From contig NZ_JANLCN010000004.1 of NCBI RefSeq assembly GCF_024979255.1, positions 248,001-312,000 of the forward strand: a stretch of 64,000 nt of DNA. The letters are read 5' to 3'. Positions 51,565 to 59,618 of this stretch are shown here, piece by piece. The position numbers and the translations under genes were made by a program. Within the stretch, counting starts at the first letter, position 1. Every line of letters starts with the position of its first letter. The notes beneath the pieces were generated by a model. That model did not search any database. It saw only the letters and a list, made by a program, of their open reading frames with translations, and was not told the origin of the DNA. Source of the stretch: Herbiconiux moechotypicola. Lineage in GTDB: Bacteria; Actinomycetota; Actinomycetes; Actinomycetales; Microbacteriaceae.

Positions 51565-52176
51565 ATGACTTCTGAGAAGACCGCCGTCGATTTCTGGTTC
51601 GACCCCTCCTGCCCCTGGGCCTGGATGACCTCCCGCTGGGTCGACGAGGTCGCCGCCCACCGCGACCTCGACGTCACCTGGCACATCATGAGCCTCGCCG
51701 TGCTGAACGAAGACCGCGACGACATCCCCGACGCGTACAAGGCGTTCTTCCCCCGGGCCCTCCGCTACACCCGCCTCGTGGCCGCCGCGGCCGAGCTGCA
51801 CGGCCAGGAGGTCGTGAAGCCGCTCTACGACGCGCTCGGCACGCGCATCCACCCCGGTGGTTCGACCGACCCCGACGAGGTCATCCCGGCGGCGCTCGCC
51901 GAAGTGGGGCTGCCCGCTTCGCTCGCTGCGTACTCCGAGTCGGACGAATACGACGAGCAGATGCGCGCCTCGCACTTCGACGGCATCAACCGGGTGGGTC
52001 AGGATGTGGGCACGCCGGTGATCGCGGTGAACGGCACCGCCTTCTTCGGGCCCGTCATCAGCCCGGCGCCGACCGGCGAGATCGCCCTCACGCTGTGGGA
52101 CGGCGTCGTGGCGGCGGCCTCCTACGACGGCTTCTTCGAACTCAAGCGCTCCCGCACCCGCGACCCGCAGTTCTGA
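51565..52176 (+). CDS. thioredoxin-fold DsbA-family protein (Rv2466c / FrnE-like)
   Basis: A 203-aa protein nearly collinear with mycobacterial Rv2466c, a mycothiol-dependent reductase that activates nitro drugs. AVDFWFDPSCPWAWMTSRWV, MSLAVLNEDRDDIPDAYKAF, DVGTPVIAVNGTAFFGPVIS and FFELKRSRTRDPQF match throughout. The active site reads CPWA, so the second cysteine of CxxC is missing; a monothiol mechanism with mycothiol is then expected. It diverges from pepN by 56 bases and precedes rpiB by 50 bases on the same strand. Confidence 0.88.
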   Translation: MTSEKTAVDFWFDPSCPWAWMTSRWVDEVAAHRDLDVTWHIMSLAVLNEDRDDIPDAYKAFFPRALRYTRLVAAAAELHGQEVVKPLYDALGTRIHPGGSTDPDEVIPAALAEVGLPASLAAYSESDEYDEQMRASHFDGINRVGQDVGTPVIAVNGTAFFGPVISPAPTGEIALTLWDGVVAAASYDGFFELKRSRTRDPQF

Positions 52177-52213
52177 GCGCCGGCCGGGCCGACCGGGTGT
52201 CGGCGGGCGGCTC

Positions 52214-52219
52214 TAAGCT
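52214..52219 (+). promoter_or_regulatory. -10 element of rpiB (leaderless type)
   Basis: TAAGCT, 7 bases before the ATG at 52227. GGTGGG in the gap could alternatively act as a ribosome binding site on a read-through transcript. Confidence 0.45.
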
Positions 52220-52226
52220 GGTGGGC

Positions 52227-52715
52227 ATGCGCATCCATCTCGGCACCGATCACGCCGGACTCGAGTTCAGCCAGACCATCAACGAGCACCTCACCGCGGC
52301 GGGGCACGAGGTGGTCGATCACGGGCCCACGAGCTACGACCCCATCGACGACTACCCCTCGTTCTGCATCAACGCGGCGCACGCCGTGGTGGTCGACCAG
52401 CAGGCGGGCGTCGAGGCGCTCGGCATCGTGTTCGGCGGTTCGGGCAACGGTGAGCAGATCGCGGCCAACAAGGTGAAGGGTGTGCGCGCGGCGCTCGCCT
52501 GGAACGAGGCCACCGCCAAGCTCGCCCGCGAGCACAACGACGCCAACGTGGTCGCCATCGGTGCGCGTCAGCACACGGTGGAAGAGGCCATCGCGCTCAT
52601 CGACTGGTTCATCGCCGAGCCCTTCTCGTTCGAGGAGCGCCACGTGCGCCGCATCGCCCAGCTCGCCGAGTACGAGGCCACGGGCGACATCGCCGGGCAC
52701 GCGGTCGACAAGTAG
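52227..52715 (+). CDS. rpiB: ribose-5-phosphate isomerase B
   Basis: A 162-aa sugar-phosphate isomerase interconverting ribose-5-P and ribulose-5-P. LGTDHAGLEFSQTINEHL, DHGPTSYDPIDDYPSFCINAA, GIVFGGSGNGEQIAANKVKGVRAALAW and AREHNDANVVAIGARQHTVEEA are RpiB signatures. In actinobacterial enzymes the catalytic base is a Glu in the GSGNGEQ loop rather than the E. coli Cys, as here. It is followed by nei, paiB and an amidohydrolase with very short or negative spacing. Confidence 0.96.
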   Translation: MRIHLGTDHAGLEFSQTINEHLTAAGHEVVDHGPTSYDPIDDYPSFCINAAHAVVVDQQAGVEALGIVFGGSGNGEQIAANKVKGVRAALAWNEATAKLAREHNDANVVAIGARQHTVEEAIALIDWFIAEPFSFEERHVRRIAQLAEYEATGDIAGHAVDK

Positions 52716-52732
52716 AGCGAAGCCGAGCATCC

Positions 52733-53812
52733 GTGCCTGAGGGTCATTCCGTCCATCGCATCGCCCGCCAGTTCGCCCGCAACTTCGTGGGGCGCACGGT
52801 CTCGGCGAGCTCGCCGCAGGGCCGCTTCGCCGAGGGAGCATCGCTCCTCGACGGACACGTCATGACCGCGTCGCGGGCGGTGGGCAAGCAGATGTTCCTC
52901 GAGTTCGACGACGGGCTGTGGCTGCGTGTGCACCTCGGCATCTACGGCGCGTGGGACTTCGCGGGCGAGATCACGGCCGACGCCACCATCCGCTCGGCCG
53001 GCGGGCGCATGGGGCAGACGAACCAGCGCGGCACGGCGGCGGATGCGCGGGGCGCGGCGGATGCGGGCGTCACGTCGAGCCCACGGGTCGCCGCCGACAC
53101 GCTCGGCCGGCAGGCCGAGGGCACGATCGACGAACTCGCCATCGACGACGCCGACGGCGAAGACTCCATCCGCTCCATAGGCGCCCCCCGCCGCTCCCGC
53201 CTGCGCATGTCGGAGCAGGAGAAGGAGGGCGACGAACTCGACGAGTTCCCCCCACCCCCCATCGGCGCCGTGCGCGTGCGCCTGCTCACCGACACCGCCG
53301 TCGCCGACCTCCGCGGCCCCACCGCCTGCGAAGTGCTCACCTCCGCCCAGGTCGACGCCGTCATCGCCAAGCTCGGCCCCGACCCGCTCCTCGACGACTC
53401 CGCCGCAGCCGAGCAGCGCTTCGTCGACGCCGTGCGCAAGAAGCAGACGCCCATCGCGCTCCTGCTCATGGACCAGTCGGTCGTGAGCGGCATCGGCAAC
53501 GTCTACCGCGCCGAGATGCTCTTCCGCGCCCGCCTCAACCCGCACACCCCGGGAAAACAGGTCTCAGAAGAGACCGCCCGCGCGCTCTGGCGCGACTGGG
53601 CCTACCTGCTCGACCTCGGGGTGCGCACCGGTCAGATGATGACCATGGACGACCTCAGCGACGAGGACTGGGTGGCCGCGATGGCCAGCCGGGCCGACCG
53701 TCACTGGGTCTACAAGCGCGAGGGTCTGCCGTGCCGGGTGTGCGGCACGCACATCGTGCTCGAGGAGATCGGCGGCCGCAAGCTCTACTGGTGCCCGAAG
53801 GATCAGGCCTGA
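52733..53812 (+). CDS. Fpg/Nei-family DNA glycosylase with an internal insertion
   Basis: A 359-aa base-excision repair glycosylase/AP lyase. It begins PEGHSVHRIARQFARNFVGR (Pro2/Glu3 catalytic N-terminus after Met removal). The H2TH region is LGPDPLLDDSAAAEQRFVDA and QTPIALLLMDQSVVSGIGNVYRAEML, and the zinc finger is CRVCGTHIVLEEIGGRKLYWC. It resembles actinobacterial Nei-like enzymes. Between strand ends at about residues 90 and 175 there is a charged low-complexity insertion (ADARGAADAGVTSSPRVAAD and EDSIRSIGAPRRSRLRMSEQ) that makes it about 70 residues longer than usual. GTG start 17 bases after rpiB; TGA overlaps the next ATG. Confidence 0.9.
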   Translation: MPEGHSVHRIARQFARNFVGRTVSASSPQGRFAEGASLLDGHVMTASRAVGKQMFLEFDDGLWLRVHLGIYGAWDFAGEITADATIRSAGGRMGQTNQRGTAADARGAADAGVTSSPRVAADTLGRQAEGTIDELAIDDADGEDSIRSIGAPRRSRLRMSEQEKEGDELDEFPPPPIGAVRVRLLTDTAVADLRGPTACEVLTSAQVDAVIAKLGPDPLLDDSAAAEQRFVDAVRKKQTPIALLLMDQSVVSGIGNVYRAEMLFRARLNPHTPGKQVSEETARALWRDWAYLLDLGVRTGQMMTMDDLSDEDWVAAMASRADRHWVYKREGLPCRVCGTHIVLEEIGGRKLYWCPKDQA

Positions 53813-54456
53813 TGCGACACACCCCCGTCTTCGAACTCACCGACCCCGCCGAGGTGGCGCGCCTCGTGCGCGAGAACCCGTGGGCCACGATCGTGTCGTC
53901 CACCTCGAACGGGCTCATCGCATCCCACTACCCGGTGCTGCTCGACGAGACCGCCGAGGGCCTCGTGCTGCTCAGCCACGTGGGCCGGCCCGACGAGCGC
54001 CTGCACGAGTGGGGCTCGCACGAGGTGATGGTGGTGGTGCAGGGACCGCACGGCTACATCTCGCCCGGCTGGTACGACGCCAACCCCGCCGTGCCCACCT
54101 GGAACTTCGTCACCGCCCACCTCTACGGTGTGCCCGAGCTGCTGGGCGCCGACGAGAACCTGCGCGTGCTCGAGAACCTAGTTGACCACTTCGAAGACGC
54201 CCTCCCCAGCCCGAGACGGATGCGCGGCACACTCGAGAACTCGGCCTACGCCGACCGCATCTCGGCCGGCACGGTCGGGTTCCGCCTGCCGGTCACGCGC
54301 TTCACGGCAAAGGTGAAGATGAGCCAGAACCGGCCGCCCGAGACCGTCGAACGCATCGTCACCGAGCTCGAGGGCGACGGGCCGTACGCGAGCCGCGACC
54401 TCGCCGCCGAGGTGCGCAGGGCCAACCCCGAGGTGTTCGGCCGCGCCGATGGGTGA
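53812..54456 (+). CDS. PaiB-like FMN-binding protein
   Basis: A 214-aa protein of the FMN_bind_2 (PaiB) family, which has a pyridoxamine-phosphate-oxidase-like barrel. Motifs: NPWATIVSSTSNGLIASHYP, HVGRPDERLHEWGSHEVMVV and HGYISPGWYDANPAVPTWNF followed by VTAHLYGVPELL and a C-terminal helix-rich part with FTAKVKMSQNRPPETVERIV. In Bacillus PaiB affects sporulation and protease genes; in actinobacteria the role is unknown, perhaps flavin- or haem-related. The ATG overlaps the nei stop (TGATG) and the end overlaps the next gene by 8 bases. Confidence 0.9.
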   Translation: MRHTPVFELTDPAEVARLVRENPWATIVSSTSNGLIASHYPVLLDETAEGLVLLSHVGRPDERLHEWGSHEVMVVVQGPHGYISPGWYDANPAVPTWNFVTAHLYGVPELLGADENLRVLENLVDHFEDALPSPRRMRGTLENSAYADRISAGTVGFRLPVTRFTAKVKMSQNRPPETVERIVTELEGDGPYASRDLAAEVRRANPEVFGRADG

Positions 54457-56032
54457 CCTCCTGCTCGCCGGCGGCCGGCTCGTCGGTGGGGAGGGCGACC
54501 CGGTCGACATCCTCGTGTCAGACGGTGCGGTCGCGGCGATCGTGCCCGCGGGTGGCGCGGGCAGTCGAGGCGGCGCGGGTGGCTTCGCGGGGGCGGAGCG
54601 AGCGGAGCGGATCGAACTCGACGGGCGCTGGGTGCTGCCCGGACTCTGGGACAACCACGTGCACTTCACCCAGTGGGCCTCGGTGTCGCGCCGGCTCGAC
54701 GTGGGGGTGGCGACCTCGGCAGCCGAGACGGCGGCGCTAGTCGGAGAGGCGCTGCGGGAGGCAGGTGGCGGAGCGGTCGCGAGGGAGATGCTCGTGGGCT
54801 ATGGCTTCCGCGACGGCCTCTGGCCCGACGAACCGACGGCCGCGCTGCTGGATGCGGTGAGCGGCCCCCATCCCGTGGTGCTCGTCTCGGGAGACCTCCA
54901 CTGCTGCTGGCTCAACACGGCTGCGCTCGCCTCGGTCGGGGTGCCCGCGCATCCGACCGGCGTGCTGCGCGAAGAAGAGGCGTTCGCGGTGCACCGCGCG
55001 CTCGAGAACGTGCCGGTCGCCACGAGCGACGCGTGGGCGCTCGACGCCGCGCGGGCGGCTGCCGCGCGCGGGGTCGTCGGGATCGTCGACCTCGAGATGG
55101 CCTGGAACCACGAGGTGTGGTCGCGCAGGCTCGAGGCCGGGCACGACCTGCTCAGAGTGGAGTTCGGGGTGTATCCGCAGCACCTCGACCGGGCGATCGC
55201 CGAGGGGCTGCGCACGGGCGACGCGGTGGAAGTGCCGGATGCGCGGGGCGGGCACGACCCGCTGGTGCACGTGGGCCCGTTCAAACTCATCACCGACGGT
55301 TCGCTCAACACCCGCACCGCCTACTGCTACGACGAGTATCCAGGGTCGCACAGGCATCCGCATCCGTTCGGCCTGCTGACCGTCACGCCTGACGAGATCG
55401 ACGACTGGCTCGACCGCGCGGTCGGCGCCGGCCTGGTGCCGGCGGTGCACGCCATCGGCGACCACGCGAACACCCTCGTGCTCGACGCGTTCGAGCGGCT
55501 CGGGGCGTCGCGCATCCCGAGCGGCGTCGCCGGTGCGCGCAAGCCCACGCTCGAGCACGCGCAACTGCTCGCCGGCGACGACTTCGGGCGCTTCGCCGCG
55601 CTCGGCGTGGTCGCGAGCGTGCAGCCCGAGCACGCCCTCGACGACCGCGACGTGGCGGACCGCTACTGGGCCGGCCGCACCGGTCGCACCTTCGCGTTCG
55701 CCAGCCTCCTCGAGGCCGGCGCCGAGCTCGCTCTCGGCTCCGACGCTCCGGTCGCACCGCTCGACCCCTGGATCACCCTCTCGGCCGCCGTCGCTCGCAC
55801 CCGCGACTCCCGCGCCCCCTGGCACCCCGAGCAGCGCATCCCGACCGCCGCCGCCCTCGCCGCCTCACTCGGCCGCCGACCCGAGCGCGCCGGCGCCCTC
55901 GTCGCGGAGGGCGACGTCGCCGACCTCGCCGTCGTCGACCACGACCCCCTCGCCGCCACCCCCGACGCACTCCGCACCACCCCGGTCGCCCTCACCCTCC
56001 TCGCCGGCCGCCCCACCCACCGCACCCTCTGA
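54449..56032 (+). CDS. amidohydrolase family 3 protein (YtcJ-like)
   Basis: A 527-aa metal-dependent amidohydrolase. The metal-binding motif DNHVHFTQWA lies near residue 70, with further ligand regions LVSGDLHCCWLNTAALASVG, VPAVHAIGDHANTLVLDAFE (His), ARKPTLEHAQLLAGDDF (His) and ALGSDAPVAPLDPWITLSAA (Asp). Such YtcJ-like proteins are N-substituted formamide deformylase relatives; the substrate is unknown. The ATG lies inside the paiB-like gene (8-base overlap), ending a four-gene translationally linked run from rpiB. The last 50 codons are unusually C-rich. Confidence 0.9.
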   Translation: MGDLLLAGGRLVGGEGDPVDILVSDGAVAAIVPAGGAGSRGGAGGFAGAERAERIELDGRWVLPGLWDNHVHFTQWASVSRRLDVGVATSAAETAALVGEALREAGGGAVAREMLVGYGFRDGLWPDEPTAALLDAVSGPHPVVLVSGDLHCCWLNTAALASVGVPAHPTGVLREEEAFAVHRALENVPVATSDAWALDAARAAAARGVVGIVDLEMAWNHEVWSRRLEAGHDLLRVEFGVYPQHLDRAIAEGLRTGDAVEVPDARGGHDPLVHVGPFKLITDGSLNTRTAYCYDEYPGSHRHPHPFGLLTVTPDEIDDWLDRAVGAGLVPAVHAIGDHANTLVLDAFERLGASRIPSGVAGARKPTLEHAQLLAGDDFGRFAALGVVASVQPEHALDDRDVADRYWAGRTGRTFAFASLLEAGAELALGSDAPVAPLDPWITLSAAVARTRDSRAPWHPEQRIPTAAALAASLGRRPERAGALVAEGDVADLAVVDHDPLAATPDALRTTPVALTLLAGRPTHRTL

Positions 56033-56190
56033 CCGCCCCGCCGCCGGGCAACCCACGTCCCGCCCGCCCCGGGGCCCGCTGCCGGCCCGTGCCGCCGCGC
56101 CCGCGCATCCCGCGCCAGCGCCCGCTCGGCACCCGCATCCCACCTCACACCGCCGGGCTCGCATCCCGCCCCGCATCCCGCCCTCGCCCG

Positions 56191-56261
56191 TTCACTCCCG
56201 CAAGCCTCGCGCCGAGCGCGGCCGTGAGGGCGCCGGACGAGGCGAAGCTTGCGTGAGCGAA
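56191..56261. repeat. long imperfect hairpin related to the one at 48883-48937
   Basis: Arms 56191-56210 (TTCACTCCCGCAAGCCTCGC) and 56242-56261 pair over 20 bases with three mismatches. The outer arm pattern TTCRCTCNCGCAAGNNTCGC recurs at the tetR/pepN hairpin, suggesting a small family of dispersed inverted repeats that may serve as terminators. Confidence 0.55.
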
Positions 56262-56287
56262 CCGCGCGACGCGCCCAGGAACGACGA

Positions 56288-56319
56288 AGGGCGGGTGCTC
56301 CTGGGGGAGCACCCGCCCT
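56288..56319 (-). terminator. dps terminator
   Basis: A perfect 14-bp stem (AGGGCGGGTGCTCC / GGAGCACCCGCCCT) with a 4-base loop, 18 bases after the dps stop; TTCGTCGTT follows on the minus strand, a weak T-rich end. Confidence 0.8.
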
Positions 56320-56337
56320 GTCGGCGGAAGGCGCGCG

Positions 56338-56823
56338 CTACGCGGCGACGTGCGCGAAGAGGAACCAGCGGTCCTTGTCGAGGCCGCGGGCGATCTCGAT
56401 CGCCACGTCTTGCGAGGTGGGGTCGATCTCTCCGAGCTCGGCGACGGCCTTGTTCACGACGGTCAGCGCGACATCGATCTGCGCGATGATCGTGGTGATG
56501 GTGGCGTCGCTCTTCTGGAAGCCGGCGGGCATCTCGGCGGCACCGGTCTTGGCGGCGACGGTTCCGATGCGGGCGTCGATCGGGAGTCCCAGGGCGACGA
56601 CGCGCTCGGCCGCCGTGTCGGCGTACTCCTGCGCGTGGTCGACCACGGTGTCGAGGAGCTCGTGCACGCCGATGAAGTTGGCGCCGCGCACGTGCCAGTG
56701 CGCCTGCTTGCCGTTCACGGCGAGTGCCTGGAGCTCGACGACCACCGGCGCGAGGAACTGGGCTGCGGCGGCGGCGACGTCGGGGCTCGTGGTGCTGGTG
56801 GGGGTGGTGATTACCTCGGTCAT
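56338..56823 (-). CDS. dps: Dps-family DNA-binding ferritin-like protein
   Basis: A 161-aa four-helix ferritin-like protein forming dodecamers that oxidise and store iron and protect DNA. The inter-subunit ferroxidase site is in NGKQAHWHVRGANFIGVHEL (His) and LDTVVDHAQEYADTAAERVV (Asp/Glu). The N-terminus (TEVITTPTSTTSPDVAAAAA) has no Lys-rich tail, so direct DNA binding is uncertain. AAGGGA 7 bases before the ATG is the ribosome binding site. Confidence 0.93.
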   Translation of the reverse strand: MTEVITTPTSTTSPDVAAAAAQFLAPVVVELQALAVNGKQAHWHVRGANFIGVHELLDTVVDHAQEYADTAAERVVALGLPIDARIGTVAAKTGAAEMPAGFQKSDATITTIIAQIDVALTVVNKAVAELGEIDPTSQDVAIEIARGLDKDRWFLFAHVAA

Positions 56824-56853
56824 GATGTTGTCCCTTCGTGTGCCGATACCTCA

Positions 56854-56881
56854 ACCGTACTCAGCTGAGAGCGCGCCGCAA
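56854..56881 (-). promoter_or_regulatory. dps promoter with internal palindrome
   Basis: TTGCGG (56881-56876), 16 bases, TACGGT (56859-56854). The spacer holds CTCAGCTGAG (56860-56869), a perfect 10-bp palindrome in operator position. Confidence 0.5.
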
Positions 56882-56921
56882 GCAAGCTGAGGCTCGGCTA
56901 ATGGAGGTGAGGCAACCCTCG

Positions 56922-57392
56922 CTAAAGGGCGCTTGACGAGGGAAAAGGCCTGCGGATGTAGGCATTCGAGTTGGGCAGGTACATCGTGACGATCGCCACC
57001 ACGGCGAGCAGTCCGTGCGCGATCGCGATCGAGGGGTTGCTCTGGAACTCCAGCACCACCCCGAGTAGCCCGATGACCCCGAGGATGGTGAGTGCGTTTC
57101 GCGCCCACGGCCGCCCGCGCAGCAGCTTCGCCGCGCACACGATGCGGAACACGGCGAGCGCGATCATGACCACACCCACGGCGACGAACACGCCCGCCGC
57201 GAGGCCGACCTCGGGCGTGTCCGCCACCACGACGCCCACGAGGCCACCGGCGATCGCCACCACGACGCCGGCGATGATGCCGAGGATCGCCTCGGCGAGC
57301 CACAGACCGAAGGAGAGCTTGATCTCCCAGGGCGACGCCTCGAGGGGGGACTCCCCGGTGAACTCGGGACCGGACAGTTCGGCGTCAGACAT
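56922..57392 (-). CDS. four-helix membrane protein, unknown function
   Basis: A 156-aa membrane protein with four hydrophobic segments (LWLAEAILGIIAGVVVAIAG, VGLAAGVFVAVGVVMIALAV, ALTILGVIGLLGVVLEF, IAHGLLAVVAIVTMYL) and a soluble acidic N-terminus (SDAELSGPEFTGESPLEAS). The ALTILG...LGVV region is like many small actinobacterial membrane proteins of unknown role. TAGTCT lies 6 bases before the ATG. Confidence 0.75.
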   Translation of the reverse strand: MSDAELSGPEFTGESPLEASPWEIKLSFGLWLAEAILGIIAGVVVAIAGGLVGVVVADTPEVGLAAGVFVAVGVVMIALAVFRIVCAAKLLRGRPWARNALTILGVIGLLGVVLEFQSNPSIAIAHGLLAVVAIVTMYLPNSNAYIRRPFPSSSAL

Positions 57393-57398
57393 GGCCCC

Positions 57399-57404
57399 AG
57401 ACTA
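57399..57404 (-). promoter_or_regulatory. -10 element of the 56922-57392 gene (leaderless type)
   Basis: TAGTCT on the minus strand, 6 bases before the ATG at 57392; it overlaps the stop codon of the nitroreductase gene. Confidence 0.5.
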
Positions 57405-58211
57405 TAGGTGGTCGTCGGAGGCGTCGTCCCACCCGTTCAGGGGAGTGGTGCACCCGTTGCGGAAGACGTATTGAGAGGGTAGCCGCCTCTCGTGACTCGA
57501 CCAGTCGATCGCCGGGCGCCGCGCATCCTGAGGCAGGTAGCCGAGCCGGTACACGGCCATCAGCTCGAGCGAGTCGGGCACCTCGAGCAGCGTCACGAGC
57601 TCGTCCCAGCGGCCGGGCACCTCCATCGGGAACGACACGAACTGGATGCCCATGCCGAGTTCCACCGTGGCCAGCCACACGTTCTCCATCGCCGCGCCCA
57701 TGCTGAACACCGAGTAGAACGAGCTGAGTTCGCCCGGCCGGTACTCCGCGCGGTCGAGCATCACGCCGAGCAGCAGCGGCGAGCCCGCCACGAGTCGGCG
57801 GTTCTCCTCGCCGAGAGTCTGCGGCACGCGGAACGAGTTCATGAGCTTCTGCCCGCGCGGGGTGAACACCTGCTTCGTGAACGGGCGCAGCACCGCCGGC
57901 AGCTTGTCGAAGAGCATCCCGCTGCGCTTCTGGGCCATCTCCTCGGCGCTGAACCTGAAGTAGGGCTTGTAGCGCTCGAAGAAGGTGCCGTTCGACATCG
58001 CCTCGGTCATGCTCTCGCCGCTGATGGTCGCGATGCGGTCGATCAGTGCGCGGTCGTCGATCAGCACGAAGCGCCACGGCTGGCTGTTGAGCTGGGAGGG
58101 GGCGCGCGCGGCCACCTCCATCAGCAGCCGCTGGTGCTCCTCCGACACGGGGTCGGGCAGAAAGGGGCCGTTGGTGGTCTTGCGGCGGCGCACCACGTCG
58201 AGGAACTCCAT
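57402..58211 (-). CDS. nitroreductase-family flavoprotein
   Basis: A 269-aa FMN-dependent nitroreductase-fold protein. [22 protein letters not shown] and [19 protein letters not shown] form the FMN-binding region; [20 protein letters not shown] and [16 protein letters not shown] are the second conserved block. The C-terminus ([20 protein letters not shown]) is longer than in typical 200-220-aa members. The electron acceptor is unknown. It starts 1 base after the stop of the membrane protein gene at 58213, so both are in one transcript. Confidence 0.88.
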   Translation of the reverse strand: MEFLDVVRRRKTTNGPFLPDPVSEEHQRLLMEVAARAPSQLNSQPWRFVLIDDRALIDRIATISGESMTEAMSNGTFFERYKPYFRFSAEEMAQKRSGMLFDKLPAVLRPFTKQVFTPRGQKLMNSFRVPQTLGEENRRLVAGSPLLLGVMLDRAEYRPGELSSFYSVFSMGAAMENVWLATVELGMGIQFVSFPMEVPGRWDELVTLLEVPDSLELMAVYRLGYLPQDARRPAIDWSSHERRLPSQYVFRNGCTTPLNGWDDASDDHL

Positions 58212-58212
58212 C

Positions 58213-58602
58213 TCAACGCCGCCCGTCGAGCAGCAAGGCGGCCGCGTAGAACGGGGCGGCGGCGAGGGCGATGAGCGGGTGCCGGCGGGTGCGGGCGCTC
58301 ACACGCGGGATGATCGCGAGCGGCACGGCCGTCGGCAGCAGGGCGAGGGCAGCGGATGCGCGAGCCGTGTCGCGGGAGCGCGGGCGGTCGTGCGGGCGGT
58401 GCGGCGCGCATCCGGTTCTCGTCGCCGCGACCACGAGCGCCACGAGGGCCGTGCCGGTGAGCACGCAGGTGGAGATGTACAGCGCGTGGTGCACCCAGCG
58501 GAACCCGCTGGTGTCGACGACGCGGAGGGCCACCGCGCCACCCAGTGCGCAGTTCGCCGCGTAGCTGGTGGCGGCGGCGGCCAGCAGCGGCTGCGGTGTC
58601 AT
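58213..58602 (-). CDS. small membrane protein upstream of nitroreductase
   Basis: A 129-aa protein with about four hydrophobic stretches ([81 protein letters not shown]) and a charged loop ([13 protein letters not shown]). I do not recognise a family. TAGTGT lies 6 bases before its ATG, giving a leaderless start to a two-gene operon with the nitroreductase. Confidence 0.65.
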   Translation of the reverse strand: MTPQPLLAAAATSYAANCALGGAVALRVVDTSGFRWVHHALYISTCVLTGTALVALVVAATRTGCAPHRPHDRPRSRDTARASAALALLPTAVPLAIIPRVSARTRRHPLIALAAAPFYAAALLLDGRR

Positions 58603-58608
58603 GCGGCC

Positions 58609-58614
58609 ACACTA
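58609..58614 (-). promoter_or_regulatory. -10 element of the 58213-58602 gene (leaderless type)
   Basis: TAGTGT on the minus strand, 6 bases before the ATG at 58602. Confidence 0.45.
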
Positions 58615-58639
58615 CGCGGGTGGTGCAAGACTGGGGAGG

Positions 58640-59290
58640 GTGTCGTCGCAATCCTCTCCCGACCCGTCACCCGCGACCGTGCCCCGGGCGATCGTGGTCG
58701 TGATCGCGGTGCTCGCGTCGGTGCTGGCGCTGGGCGGCCAGACCGCGGTCGCCGGTGCGACGATCGGCGCCACCGCGGGTGTGCGCGCCGTGGTGGAGGC
58801 GATGCGGGCGGCCTCGGCGACGGAGGCGGTCTCCGCCGGGGAGAGTTCGCCCCAGGCGCCGGGTGACGGATCGGGCGTGGGATCGGGTGAGGATGACGCC
58901 ACCGAGGTCGTGCGCGCCCGGTTCGGTCAGACGGTCACCTACGACGACGGCCTCCAGCTCTCCATCGGCGCCCCCGAAGTCTTCGAGCCCTCTCCCGAAT
59001 CGCGTGGGGGCGGACAGGCCGAATCGGTGATCTTCACCATCACGTTGCACAACCCGGGATCGCAGGAGGTGCCGCTGCGCGCATCCTCGGCGGTCTCGTC
59101 GGCGGGCGAGCCGGCCTCGGTGGTGGTGGACGGCGCGAACGGGCTGAACGGTGTGCCCCCGGTGGGGTCGATCGCGCCCGGGCAGACCGTGAGCTACCGG
59201 GAGGGCTACTCGGTCGCGTCGGCCGCCGACGTGGTGGTGTTGCTCGAACCGTCGTCGGACTACTACCCGGCACGGTTCGCGACGGACTGA
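58640..59290 (+). CDS. membrane-anchored extracellular protein with DUF4352-like domain
   Basis: A 216-aa protein. The N-terminal hydrophobic helix (IVVVIAVLASVLALGGQTAV) is a signal or anchor. The outer part begins RFGQTVTYDDGLQLSIGAPE and continues VIFTITLHNPGSQEVPLRAS, DGANGLNGVPPVGSIAPGQT and VVVLLEPSSDYYPARFATD, the immunoglobulin-like strand pattern of DUF4352 proteins. The role is unknown; such proteins are commonly extracytoplasmic. GGGGAGG right before the GTG at 58640 sets the start. Confidence 0.75.
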   Translation: MSSQSSPDPSPATVPRAIVVVIAVLASVLALGGQTAVAGATIGATAGVRAVVEAMRAASATEAVSAGESSPQAPGDGSGVGSGEDDATEVVRARFGQTVTYDDGLQLSIGAPEVFEPSPESRGGGQAESVIFTITLHNPGSQEVPLRASSAVSSAGEPASVVVDGANGLNGVPPVGSIAPGQTVSYREGYSVASAADVVVLLEPSSDYYPARFATD

Positions 59291-59477
59291 CGTTTCGCGG
59301 CGGACTGACAGCGTGCACGCGCCGAGGGTGACGCCGAGGGTGAATTGACCGCGAATCGACCGGATGCTCGACAGCTGCTGGTTAGCGTGGGTGACGACCC
59401 GCCGTCCTTCCCCTGACGGGCCGGGGCGTCCTACCCAGGCGCTCCGGCGGGGTCCTCGTTCCATCGAAAGGCCCGCC

Positions 59478-59606
59478 ATGTCCGATTCCGATGCCGTTCG
59501 CCCCGAGGGCGACGCCTCGTCGCACGAGCAGAAGCTCCACGCAGCCGCCAGTTGGGCCGCCGCGGCGGTCGCGCTCGCGGTGCAGGATGCGGTGCGGGGT
59601 CGCTGA
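59478..59606 (+). CDS. possible small protein, 42 aa
   Basis: MSDSDAVRPEGDASSHEQKL then HAAASWAAAAVALAVQDAVRGR: an acidic start and a helical Ala/Val-rich end that could associate with membranes. AAAGG lies 7 bases upstream of the ATG. There is no known family and the next gene converges on it at 59619. It is supported only by the binding site and coding-like composition. Confidence 0.4.
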   Translation: MSDSDAVRPEGDASSHEQKLHAAASWAAAAVALAVQDAVRGR

Positions 59607-59618
59607 GGCGCCGTCTCT

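Larger units (their letters stand above)
56033..56337. other. 305-base intergenic region with two hairpins
   Basis: Between the amidohydrolase gene and the dps stop. The first 150 bases are C-rich and hold several CGCATCCC copies but no convincing gene. They are followed by an imperfect hairpin (56191-56261) and a perfect one (56288-56319). I see no promoter or small ORF with supporting codon use. Confidence 0.7.

Noticed and set aside
48497-51568. Long plus-strand open frame opposite pepN
   Set aside because: Antisense to an intact aminopeptidase N with all catalytic motifs.
56908-56926. Possible DtxR/IdeR iron box upstream of dps
   Set aside because: Only about 11 of 19 positions match the consensus and it lies well upstream of the -35 region.
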